DNA of 64,000 bases from an uncultured Bacillota bacterium (GTDB lineage Bacteria; Bacillota_I; Bacilli_A; RFN20; CAG-288). The notes beneath the pieces are model-generated. The model searched no databases. It was not told where the DNA came from and worked only from the letters and a program-made list of their open reading frames with translations. The DNA is taken from contig CASDVP010000005.1 in assembly GCA_949284445.1 (NCBI GenBank), positions 82,273 to 146,272 of the forward strand, written 5' to 3'. The position numbers and the translations under genes are program-made. Shown in pieces: positions 44,260 to 51,396 of the stretch. The stretch's first letter is position 1. Each line of letters opens with the position of its first letter.

Positions 44260-44869
44260 AGAAGTAAGAAAACTATTTAACTGCTACAAAAAGGATCTTC
44301 TTAAATTTACTCTTGAATATCATCTTCCTTCAGAAAATTTTTGGCATATTAAAACATCGAAAATTAACTATATTTCAGATGAAGTTTATGACAAAATTAA
44401 GAAAACATTTGTTTATGAAGTTCTAAAAAATCATCTTTCCTCTGACTTTATATATAGAATTGCAATTTACCTTGCAGATAATGATTCAATGCCAATATAT
44501 GTTGAATATACAAGTAAAGATTTAAATCTCTATATTTTTGAATTTGGTAACTATTTGCATAGCAAACAATGCTTAGAACAATACCTATCTGAATTACGAA
44601 ATCTTTCTAGTGAAATTAACGCAGATTATAACGATTTAGCTCATGAAAAAAATAATAATATTCAACTTTTACAAAAAGCCATTGAATCAGTAGTAAAAAC
44701 TGCTTACTTCTCACTTAGAAAAGAAGAAGACCAAATAGAAAAGCTATTGAATAAAGCAACTATGACATGGATGAAAAATTATGAAAATAAGCCACAAGAT
44801 ATGCTAAAGAAAATTAAACCAATTGAACCAAAGAAAGTAAATATGGGAGGAGAGAAAAATGAAAATTAA
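44252..44869 (+). CDS. hypothetical element protein, coiled-coil-like
   Basis: 205 aa, charged and helical in its last hundred residues (LSSEINADYNDLAHEK, then KEEDQIEKLLNKA), suggesting a coiled coil. No catalytic motif. Not recognised. AGGAGG precedes the ATG inside the previous gene's last codons. Position between operator and integrase suggests an early replication or regulatory function. Confidence 0.55.
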   Translation: MNEEVRKLFNCYKKDLLKFTLEYHLPSENFWHIKTSKINYISDEVYDKIKKTFVYEVLKNHLSSDFIYRIAIYLADNDSMPIYVEYTSKDLNLYIFEFGNYLHSKQCLEQYLSELRNLSSEINADYNDLAHEKNNNIQLLQKAIESVVKTAYFSLRKEEDQIEKLLNKATMTWMKNYENKPQDMLKKIKPIEPKKVNMGGEKNEN

Positions 44870-45164
44870 TAGTTATGAAATATTTACTCAAATGTTAGAT
44901 GCGCCTTATTACGATAAAAATTATATTCAATTTATTTTGATAAATCTCTATCACATTTCTTATTACAAAACTAACTGTACATATAAAGCTATGATGCAAA
45001 GCTTTGAGGAAGAAATAAAAAAAGCTAATCTAATTAATCCTGGAGTTAATTCAATTCCAAAACCAATTGTCTATTCTTATTTTGAATTTCTAGGGTTACA
45101 TAAAGAAAATATAGCCGAAAAAGCGAAAGAGTATTTTAAAGCTCATGACTGCAAGCAAACATGA
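44859..45164 (+). CDS. hypothetical element protein
   Basis: 101 aa, no membrane segment. Starts inside the last codons of the previous gene (11-nt overlap), with GGGAGGAGA upstream. Aromatic-rich, with FILINLYHISYY and YSYFEFLGLHK. Not recognised. Overlaps the next gene by 20 nt. Confidence 0.5.
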   Translation: MKINSYEIFTQMLDAPYYDKNYIQFILINLYHISYYKTNCTYKAMMQSFEEEIKKANLINPGVNSIPKPIVYSYFEFLGLHKENIAEKAKEYFKAHDCKQT

Positions 45165-45486
45165 AATATTTTGCTTATATAAATCAACAAAAAGAAGACT
45201 ATATTACTGCTCATCAAAAGGTCGGATTTTAGCAATAAATCAAAAAGATCCTAGTCAAAAACATTATTTAAGAAAGCTTTCTAGCCATCCTAATGCAGTT
45301 AAAATCGAAAATAAAATAACGAATATTTCATTAATAATTGTCAAAAGCTTCTACAAACCACTATTTAAACTTTATCAGCCAAAAAACTACAAAATCATAT
45401 ATAAAAATGGTGATAAAAGAGATTTAAATCTTAGCAATATCTTTATATATCTTGAAGACATAGAAGGGAGTAATAAATCATGTTAG
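45145..45486 (+). CDS. HNH/NUMOD4-like protein lacking clear catalytic residues
   Basis: 113 aa. YYCSSKGRILAINQKDP resembles the NUMOD4 type beta turn (YxVSxxGRVxS) seen ahead of phage HNH nucleases. KIIYKNGDKRDLNLSNIFI resembles the end of HNH domains (DGNKxNNxxSNLEW). The catalytic histidines of the HNH fold are not evident. A non-catalytic DNA-binding protein derived from such a nuclease is a possible reading. The start is the ATG 45145 within the previous gene; an alternative start downstream lacks a better ribosome site. Confidence 0.4.
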   Translation: MTASKHEIFCLYKSTKRRLYYCSSKGRILAINQKDPSQKHYLRKLSSHPNAVKIENKITNISLIIVKSFYKPLFKLYQPKNYKIIYKNGDKRDLNLSNIFIYLEDIEGSNKSC

Positions 45487-45980
45487 GTGTCAATAGCTTC
45501 TTAAGTATCCAAGGGTGGATGATAGAGGGACTCGGATTATCTGGCAATGAACTTATTATTTATGCTGTGATATTCGGAATGTGTCAAGATGGAACTTCTA
45601 AAATTATAAGCAACAAATTTTTATTATCTTGGATTCCACATTGCAAAACTAGAAATTTACAATACATAATCAAAAAGCTGATTGATAAAAACGCTATTGT
45701 TGTTTATAGGACTACTGCCAGAGCTTCTGAATATTACATTAATATTCAGATAATGAAAGAGGCAATAAAAACAACCTATATCAAAGCTGAGAAAAATAGC
45801 GTTGATGAACTACATCCTGAAGACTATACGTTATCTAATATTGCCAAAGATACTGTGCTTGACTGTATTCGCGAAAATGACAGGAAAACACCAGAGGAAA
45901 TTGAAAAGCAAAATGATATACGGAAGGTTCTTGATTACCCTTGGCCTTACCAAATAGTAGATAAAAATGAGCATTTTTAA
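45480..45980 (+). CDS. winged-helix replication-type protein (HTH_36-like)
   Basis: 166 aa. SIQGWMIEGLGLSGNELIIYAVIFGMCQDG then SNKFLLSWIPHCKTRNLQYIIKKLIDKNAIVVYR has the layout of the HTH_36 winged helix found at the front of phage and plasmid replication proteins in Bacillota. The rest, charged and helical, has no named domain. It is the best candidate initiator for the iterons at 43167-43248, which is inference. Its final codons overlap the integrase start. Confidence 0.55.
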   Translation: MLGVNSFLSIQGWMIEGLGLSGNELIIYAVIFGMCQDGTSKIISNKFLLSWIPHCKTRNLQYIIKKLIDKNAIVVYRTTARASEYYINIQIMKEAIKTTYIKAEKNSVDELHPEDYTLSNIAKDTVLDCIRENDRKTPEEIEKQNDIRKVLDYPWPYQIVDKNEHF

Positions 45981-47118
45981 AAGAAAAGATAATGGCAAAT
46001 GGCGTGTTCAAATATGCTACAAGACAATTGATGGGCAAAACAAACGCTTTAGTGCAACTGCAAAAACTAGAAAACAAGCAGTAGAGATGGAAGCTGCTTA
46101 TCAGAAAGAAATCAATAATATAGCTTCACCAAAAATAACTCTCAATACTCTCACAATTCTATTCTTGGATAAGATGAAAGGAGAACTTAGGTTATCCACC
46201 ATAGATGATTACAAAAAAAGATTTAAGTTAATACTTCCATATTTCAATGAAAAAACTATCGATAAGATTACTGTTAGTGATATAGCAATGTGGAAAGCCG
46301 AGATTGAGAATAAAAATTATAGTCTTACTTATAAAAAGAGTCTTTACAAAACACTGAAACATATGTTTCGTTTTGCTTCTTCAGAATATGACATAAACAA
46401 TAACTCAATAATGAAGGTATCAAACTTTAAACCCGATCCAAATAAACTTATCATTTATGAACAAAAGCTCAATTATTGGAATATGGAACAGTTTCAAGCT
46501 TGGCTAAATGCTATAAAGAAAGATGTTGAAAGCGCCGATAAGAAAACTAAAAGGTTTATGATTCTTGAATCAGTTAAAGTTCTTATCGCAATACTTATGT
46601 TAGCTGGTCTAAGAATTGGTGAAGCCAATGCTCTTCAAGTAAAAGATTTCATAGATGGCGAATACCCATACCTAAAAGTTAATAAGAGTGTTACGCACAA
46701 GATAAAAGGAATTAAAGAATTAGTGACTAATCCAAAAACTATTTCTTCAATACGGGATGTTCCGATACCAGATTTCTTAGCTTCAGAAATAAGAACTCAT
46801 ATTGGTTATTTAAAGAAAATCAGGGGTTATTCCAAAAATTTTTATCTATGTGGTGGAATCCACACTATATCAGACTGGGTAGCTACAAAATATAAAAACC
46901 ACTATGAAGAATTAGCACACATTCCACATATCAGGATTCATGATTTACGTCATAGTTATGTCTCATTGCTAATTAACTCTGGAGTTGACATACAGGTGAT
47001 ATCAAATCTTGTTGGACATTCATCATCAAAAATAACAATGAGTGTATATTCGCATATGTATCCAAAAACTAAAAATTCAGCTATAGAAAAGTTAAATATT
47101 TTAATTAGAAAGGAGTAA
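45967..47118 (+). CDS. int: tyrosine recombinase/integrase
   Basis: 383 aa. An N-terminal AP2-like arm-binding domain (KDNGKWRVQICYK) and a SAM-like core-binding domain (residues 58-155) precede the catalytic domain with R216 (LRIGEAN), K257, H325-x-x-R328 (HDLRHSY), H351 and Y361. It would insert the element at the 27-bp core in tRNA-Pro and cut it out. It starts 14 nt inside the previous gene and lies 1.4 kb from attR. A GGAGTAA-type site of the next gene follows its stop. Confidence 0.95.
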   Translation: MSIFKRKDNGKWRVQICYKTIDGQNKRFSATAKTRKQAVEMEAAYQKEINNIASPKITLNTLTILFLDKMKGELRLSTIDDYKKRFKLILPYFNEKTIDKITVSDIAMWKAEIENKNYSLTYKKSLYKTLKHMFRFASSEYDINNNSIMKVSNFKPDPNKLIIYEQKLNYWNMEQFQAWLNAIKKDVESADKKTKRFMILESVKVLIAILMLAGLRIGEANALQVKDFIDGEYPYLKVNKSVTHKIKGIKELVTNPKTISSIRDVPIPDFLASEIRTHIGYLKKIRGYSKNFYLCGGIHTISDWVATKYKNHYEELAHIPHIRIHDLRHSYVSLLINSGVDIQVISNLVGHSSSKITMSVYSHMYPKTKNSAIEKLNILIRKE

Positions 47119-47121
47119 ATA

Positions 47122-47613
47122 ATGTTTCATCACTTAAAAATAGATTCCACAGACTATGAAGCACTTGCGATTGGAAAAAGAGAGTTTGATATACGACGTG
47201 ATTTAGATAATTTTCAGATAGGAGATACAATCAATTATTTAATAAGAGATAGTGTTGGTTACTCATACGTTGTCACAAAACCTATTTATCAAGTTGTTTA
47301 TAAGATTCAAAATGTTCCCAAAGATGGTTTAATGCTCGGCTATTGTATTCTTGGCCTAAAAAAACTTTCTAACACTTTCTATGACGAGAAAATAATAAGA
47401 ATAACAGAGGATAAAAATTGCATGAAGATAACTGTTACATTTATGGGTTATAAAGGAAACTATGATAAAAAAGGCAGTAGATTAAAAGAAAAAGTAATAA
47501 TATCTGGCAAACTAATAAAAGAAACAGGCAAGCAAATAAAAGTCCTATGTACAGATGGCGTAACCTACACAATTAAAAAATCAGTAATTTTATCAATGAC
47601 AAATGAAATTTAA
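47122..47613 (+). CDS. DUF3850 (PUA/ASCH-like) domain protein
   Basis: 163 aa. The first 75 residues, MFHHLKIDSTDYEALAIGKR then EFDIRRDLDNFQIGDTINYL, are the DUF3850 pattern (H-x-LK, Y-x-A-x-x-x-G-x-K, E-x-R, F-x-x-GD), a PUA-like RNA- or modified-base-binding fold common in phages. The C-terminal half (85-163) is a basic beta-rich extension not typical of the family. AAAGGAG lies before ATG. First of a four-gene tail after the integrase. Confidence 0.72.
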   Translation: MFHHLKIDSTDYEALAIGKREFDIRRDLDNFQIGDTINYLIRDSVGYSYVVTKPIYQVVYKIQNVPKDGLMLGYCILGLKKLSNTFYDEKIIRITEDKNCMKITVTFMGYKGNYDKKGSRLKEKVIISGKLIKETGKQIKVLCTDGVTYTIKKSVILSMTNEI

Positions 47614-47624
47614 GGGGAAATGAT

Positions 47625-47849
47625 ATGAGAGAAGCATTAATTGAATTAAGAGTAAACCAGTTGAAAGCTATGGATCAATTTGTCCATGAAGTAAACGATG
47701 AAGAACTTATTGATGATTGGCTTAAAAATGGTGTTCCAGATGAAGCAAGTGAAGATGATTACGAAGAGATTGCAGCAGATGATAAGCTCTATTATGAATG
47801 TGTGAAAATCTTTAAGCATATCGCGATTGAAGATGATGTCTACTATTAA
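47625..47849 (+). CDS. small acidic protein of the element
   Basis: 74 aa, strongly acidic with EVNDEELIDDWLKNGVPDEA and DEASEDDYEEIAADDK. No recognised fold; the helical, acidic, DNA-mimic-like composition is found in some phage anti-defence proteins, but similar tiny acidic proteins of other functions are frequent. AAGGGGAAATG spans the ribosome site. Confidence 0.5.
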   Translation: MREALIELRVNQLKAMDQFVHEVNDEELIDDWLKNGVPDEASEDDYEEIAADDKLYYECVKIFKHIAIEDDVYY

Positions 47850-47888
47850 TGTCTATTAAAAATTTAGTGAATATCAAGGAGTTTAAAA

Positions 47889-48077
47889 ATGATTGAGCTA
47901 AGCTACATAATAAAAGATGTTGATCATAAATGTTTAAAAGAATCTTTCATTGTTGGTCAGCTTATTGGTGAAGATAATAATTACTATTATGTTAAAAACA
48001 ATAAAGGTGAGAAGCGATTAATAGATAAGAAATTATTGACTTACATGCGGATTAGACAAGAGGAGGACAATACTTAA
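47889..48077 (+). CDS. small hypothetical element protein
   Basis: 62 aa, compact beta-rich composition (SFIVGQLIGEDNNYYYVKNN), basic C-terminus. Not recognised. AAGGAG precedes the ATG, and the stop overlaps the next gene's first base. Confidence 0.5.
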   Translation: MIELSYIIKDVDHKCLKESFIVGQLIGEDNNYYYVKNNKGEKRLIDKKLLTYMRIRQEEDNT

Positions 48078-48397
48078 TGACAAAAAAAGAGTTAGTACAA
48101 ATAATTATCGAAAATTTTTCTGACGAAGATGGAAATATTAATCTATCTGGGTTAGATTTTTCTGAGCATAAAGGAGACGTAATTTTAAATGGCTTAAAAT
48201 CTAGTGGCAGCATATTTGAAATACATCAGTCGGCAGAAAAAAATATTGTTCAGTATTGTCAAACAGCTAGAAAACAAATAATACAAGTATGTCAAATGGC
48301 AGGAAAAGAAATCATTCAAAAAGGTCAGATTCCATATTCAAGCTCTAAAACATTAGATCTAATGACAGGAAAAATTAAAATTGATGAACCTTATTAG
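48077..48397 (+). CDS. small repeat-containing element protein
   Basis: 106 aa. After INLSGLDFSEHKGDVILNGLK it has four short near-repeats, EKNIVQYCQTA, RKQIIQVCQMA, GKEIIQKGQI and a partial HQSA. The pattern recalls phage proteins with short tandem beta-strand turns. Unknown function. GAGGAGGA precedes the start. It ends 80 bp before the right att site. Confidence 0.5.
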   Translation: MTKKELVQIIIENFSDEDGNINLSGLDFSEHKGDVILNGLKSSGSIFEIHQSAEKNIVQYCQTARKQIIQVCQMAGKEIIQKGQIPYSSSKTLDLMTGKIKIDEPY

Positions 48398-48453
48398 ATT
48401 AAAAATTAATGGTTTCGCTGCACCAAAAGTGCACCATATCGATTATTATAAAG

Positions 48454-48475
48454 AAAAAAGCCCACAAATATGGGC
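48454..48475 (-). terminator. element-supplied terminator for tRNA-Pro
   Basis: On the minus strand GCCCA-TATTTG-TGGGC is followed by TTTTTTC. It lies just inside the right att site, immediately downstream of tRNA-Pro's 3' end, and can replace the original terminator displaced to 32071-32124. Confidence 0.65.
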
Positions 48476-48478
48476 GTA

Positions 48479-48505
48479 AAGTTCAATAATATCGGGACAA
48501 TGAGA
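48479..48505. repeat. attR, right copy of 27-bp direct repeat
   Basis: Identical to 32128-32154. Its right half is the 3' end of tRNA-Pro, which the element leaves intact. Confidence 0.93.
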
Positions 48506-48565
48506 TTCGAACTCATGACCCCTTGCTCCCAAAGCAAGTGCGCTACCAAGCTGCGCAATGTCCCG
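48492..48565 (-). tRNA. tRNA-Pro (anticodon TGG), integration target
   Basis: Minus-strand cloverleaf of 74 nt: acceptor CGGGACA/TGTCCCG, anticodon arm CTTGC-TTTGGGA-GCAAG, T arm GAGTTCGAATCTC, discriminator A. Its last 14 bases lie in attR. Confidence 0.96.
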
Positions 48566-48643
48566 AGTGATAAGCTTATCTATTCTAAGAAAATTAGTTA
48601 AATAATGCAAGTGATATTTTGGCTATATTAAAGAATGGAATAA

Positions 48644-48683
48644 TTAAAAACAAGAAAGGCGGTTTTTAGATGCCTTTCTTGTT
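48644..48683 (-). terminator. terminator of the GH3 gene
   Basis: CAAGAAAGGC (48651-48660) pairs with GCCTTTCTTG (48672-48681); on the minus strand five T follow. It lies 52 bp beyond the GH3 stop. Confidence 0.75.
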
Positions 48684-48735
48684 CTAGAATCAATTTTGAA
48701 GATAGCTTTATTATGTTTTTAGTGCGTTAATACAA

Positions 48736-51189
48736 TTATTTGCTGCTAGCCTTGAGATCTTTCTTCTCCGCTTTTTTAAATTTCTTATAAGCTTTTCTCG
48801 CAGTGTTAAAGCGTTTAAAGCCAGCTCGGAATTTACCATTGAACATATCAATCAATCCGAGCAATTCCTCCCAGTCCATAAAGCCATTGGTCATACGAGA
48901 AATCGTTTTAACAGTTTGGTTATAGACTCCTTGGATTAAAGAGTTGGATGTTTGACGTGCTCCGAAGAATCTTAAGAAACGGATAGCGAAACGAACTGCT
49001 TTACCAAAGAAGCGACCTGTTCTACCAGGAGCATTAACTAGGTCACGCATCGTGGTATTAGGTGTCACAATGATGCGGCCTTTCTTGTCCCTCACGAATT
49101 TACTATCTGGAATCTTATGTCCTAAGAGAGTTGTGAATTCTTCGTCAGAGATATTTTTGATATCAGCGGTTTCATATTTATGAACATCCTGTCCTTCATA
49201 TGGATTGATGTCGGTTGTGCCAGCAAGCTCTATTTCGCCTTGTAAAACATGTGTTAAGCAATCGGTAGAAATCAAAATATTGTACTTGCCTCCTTCGATT
49301 TCAAATTTATTTGTTTTGACATTGAAATATCTGAAGGTTCTTTCATCAAACGGAATGAAAACATCAACAGTTTCGTGAGCCTTAATCAAAACTTTTTTAA
49401 ATCCCTTTAACTCTAATTTAGGACGGAAAATTTTGGGATGTAGCATAGATACATATAATTGAGCAACAGTCTTACCATCTATATCACTAGTATTAGTGAC
49501 TTTAAAATGAGCACCCGTGTGATCGATTGCTAAATCACTATATTCGAATGTGGAATAAGATAATCCGTAACCGAATGGGTAAGCAACAGGTATTTCCTTA
49601 GTTGTATAATAGCGATAACCGACATATAAGCCTTCACGATATTCAGCAGTAACTTCTTTACCTGGAAAATAGTTTGAAGAAGGAACATCTTCATAATTCA
49701 GTGGGAAGGTTTCTGATAAATGACCTGAAGGATTCACTTTACCTGTAAGGATTTCAGCGGCGGCAATTTGACCAGATTGACCACATAAAGCAGTGAAGAG
49801 TATTGCGGAAGAAGCGTTATTGATCTCTTTCATATCAACAGCACAACCACAGGATAAGACAGTGACAATCTTTTTGCCTGTCTTCTTTAATTCATTTAAT
49901 AGTGTAAGTTGATTGTTCGGAATCTTAAATGTTTCACGATCAAGTCCTTCGACTTCAGAATATTCGTCTAAACCGATTGCTAAAATGACTAAATCTGCTT
50001 GCTTAGCTAACTTGCATGCTGATTTGATGAGTCCATTCGACTTACCACCATAACGTTTGTAACCTTTTTCTGCACCGATGATTTCTAAATCGGTTCCTTT
50101 TAAAGCATCAAGTAAGGAAACAACACGATATGGATTAACTTTTGAAGAGCCTGCGCCTTGATAACGTGGGGAAAAAGCTAAATCACCGATTACAGCAACT
50201 TTGGTTTTGGATTTTAATGGCAATATATTGTCATCATTCTTTAATAAGACGAAACTTTCTCTCGCTGCTTTGATGACTACTTCGTCATCCTCTTTTTGAT
50301 CGAAACTAGTGTCATCATTTTCGTAATATATCTTATCCACTAATGATAAGAAATAGTCCACGGATTGATCGAGATAAGATACATCAATTTTATTTTCGTT
50401 AACAGCTTTAACAATTTCACGATTAGTGATACCGGCAGTGGAAGGCATCTCTAATGAAGAATAGCATTTTAAAGCTTCGATTCTATCATTGTTTCCGCCC
50501 CAATCAGTTACTAAGCAACCTTCATAATGCCATTCGTCACGAAGGATATCAACCAAGATGTGTTTGTTCTCATTAGCGAAGAAACCATTGATCATGTTAT
50601 AGGCAGTCATAATAGCGGCTGGATGGTGGTCATTGATGGCGATTTCAAATCCTGTCATATAGATTTCACGCATGGTTCTTTCATCGACGATGGAGTCATT
50701 TTGCATACGTCTCAATTCTTGGTTATTGAGTATGAAATGCTTGACACAAGAGCCGATGCCATTTTCTTGCATACCATCGACATAAGCACCTGCGATATTG
50801 CCTGCTAACATCGGATCTTCAGAAAAATATTCAAAAGATCTTCCACAAAGAGGGTTTCTTTTAATATTCATACCAGGCGCTAAAATCATATTGACCTTTA
50901 AAGCTTTGGCTTCTTTACCAATAGTATGACCGACTAATTTAGCGATTTCGACATCAAATGAGTTGGCAATTGTGACAGGTGCTGGGAAACAAGTTGCGAC
51001 GACAGATTGATGTAAACCTAATTGATCAGATGCGCCTAATTGTTTTCTGACTCCTGAAGGACCATCAGAAAGAAAGACAGATGGGACGTTAAGCCTTTTG
51101 ATCTCCTGTGTTTCCCAAACAGTCTTACCAGACATCAAACTAGCTTTCTCTTCCAATGTCATCTGCTTGATCAGCTCTTCATGTTTCAT
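48736..51189 (-). CDS. glycoside hydrolase family 3 (beta-glucosidase type)
   Basis: 817 aa, no signal peptide. The GH3 N-terminal domain has LSDGPSGVRKQ (40-50), KH at 150-151 and NNQE, and VTDWGG with catalytic Asp229. The C-terminal domain contains GAGSSKVNPYRV, and a fibronectin type III-like domain follows (residues about 555-670). A further basic tail of about 130 residues (ending KKFKKAEKKDL) exceeds the usual length. Intracellular hydrolysis of beta-glucosides or oligosaccharides is likely; the exact sugar is not. A cre site and a good promoter precede it. Confidence 0.9.
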   Translation of the reverse strand: MKHEELIKQMTLEEKASLMSGKTVWETQEIKRLNVPSVFLSDGPSGVRKQLGASDQLGLHQSVVATCFPAPVTIANSFDVEIAKLVGHTIGKEAKALKVNMILAPGMNIKRNPLCGRSFEYFSEDPMLAGNIAGAYVDGMQENGIGSCVKHFILNNQELRRMQNDSIVDERTMREIYMTGFEIAINDHHPAAIMTAYNMINGFFANENKHILVDILRDEWHYEGCLVTDWGGNNDRIEALKCYSSLEMPSTAGITNREIVKAVNENKIDVSYLDQSVDYFLSLVDKIYYENDDTSFDQKEDDEVVIKAARESFVLLKNDDNILPLKSKTKVAVIGDLAFSPRYQGAGSSKVNPYRVVSLLDALKGTDLEIIGAEKGYKRYGGKSNGLIKSACKLAKQADLVILAIGLDEYSEVEGLDRETFKIPNNQLTLLNELKKTGKKIVTVLSCGCAVDMKEINNASSAILFTALCGQSGQIAAAEILTGKVNPSGHLSETFPLNYEDVPSSNYFPGKEVTAEYREGLYVGYRYYTTKEIPVAYPFGYGLSYSTFEYSDLAIDHTGAHFKVTNTSDIDGKTVAQLYVSMLHPKIFRPKLELKGFKKVLIKAHETVDVFIPFDERTFRYFNVKTNKFEIEGGKYNILISTDCLTHVLQGEIELAGTTDINPYEGQDVHKYETADIKNISDEEFTTLLGHKIPDSKFVRDKKGRIIVTPNTTMRDLVNAPGRTGRFFGKAVRFAIRFLRFFGARQTSNSLIQGVYNQTVKTISRMTNGFMDWEELLGLIDMFNGKFRAGFKRFNTARKAYKKFKKAEKKDLKASSK

Positions 51190-51301
51190 GTGAATTCCCC
51201 TTTTCTATTTAGCTTTAATCTTACCTTGTTCAGAACTTGGAGAAGGCGAGTAAAGCCCTTACATAAACTTCTAAAAAAATAGAAGAAAAATATACAAATT
51301 T

Positions 51302-51329
51302 ATTATAGTTTATTTTGGGATAATGACAA
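51302..51329 (-). promoter_or_regulatory. promoter of the GH3 gene
   Basis: On the minus strand TTGTCA (51324-51329), a 16-bp spacer and TATAAT (51302-51307). The leader is about 105 nt. Confidence 0.7.
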
Positions 51330-51346
51330 ACATAAAATTCCTAAAA

Positions 51347-51362
51347 TGACTAAGCGCTTTCA
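51347..51362 (-). promoter_or_regulatory. cre-like CcpA operator upstream of the GH3 promoter
   Basis: TGAAAGCGCTTAGTCA (minus) fits the cre consensus TGWAARCGYTTWNCW well. It is centred near -60 relative to the expected start of transcription, the position of activating cre sites in other Bacillota, though repression is also possible. Confidence 0.6.
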
Positions 51363-51396
51363 CAATTTGTCAAAAAAACTGATTCTATAGACATTT

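Larger units (their letters stand above)
32128..48505. mobile_element. integrated phage/plasmid-like element in tRNA-Pro, about 16.4 kb
   Basis: Bounded by a perfect 27-bp direct repeat at the 3' end of tRNA-Pro and carrying a tyrosine recombinase close to the tRNA end (45967-47118). Contents from left: DUF4417 protein, zincin metallopeptidase, small protein; a minus-strand operon of membrane and secreted proteins headed by a Zot/pI-like P-loop ATPase; an iteron origin region; an XRE regulator; a plus-strand operon ending in a winged-helix protein and the integrase; four small cargo genes. No relaxase, HUH initiator, terminase, capsid or tail protein was recognised. A filamentous-phage-like provirus with plasmid-type replication is my best reading; an unusual integrative plasmid is the alternative. 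Confidence 0.85.

Noticed and set aside
44252..44869. HUH rolling-circle initiator in the early operon
   Set aside because: No HUH or downstream Tyr motif could be seen in this or the neighbouring genes.
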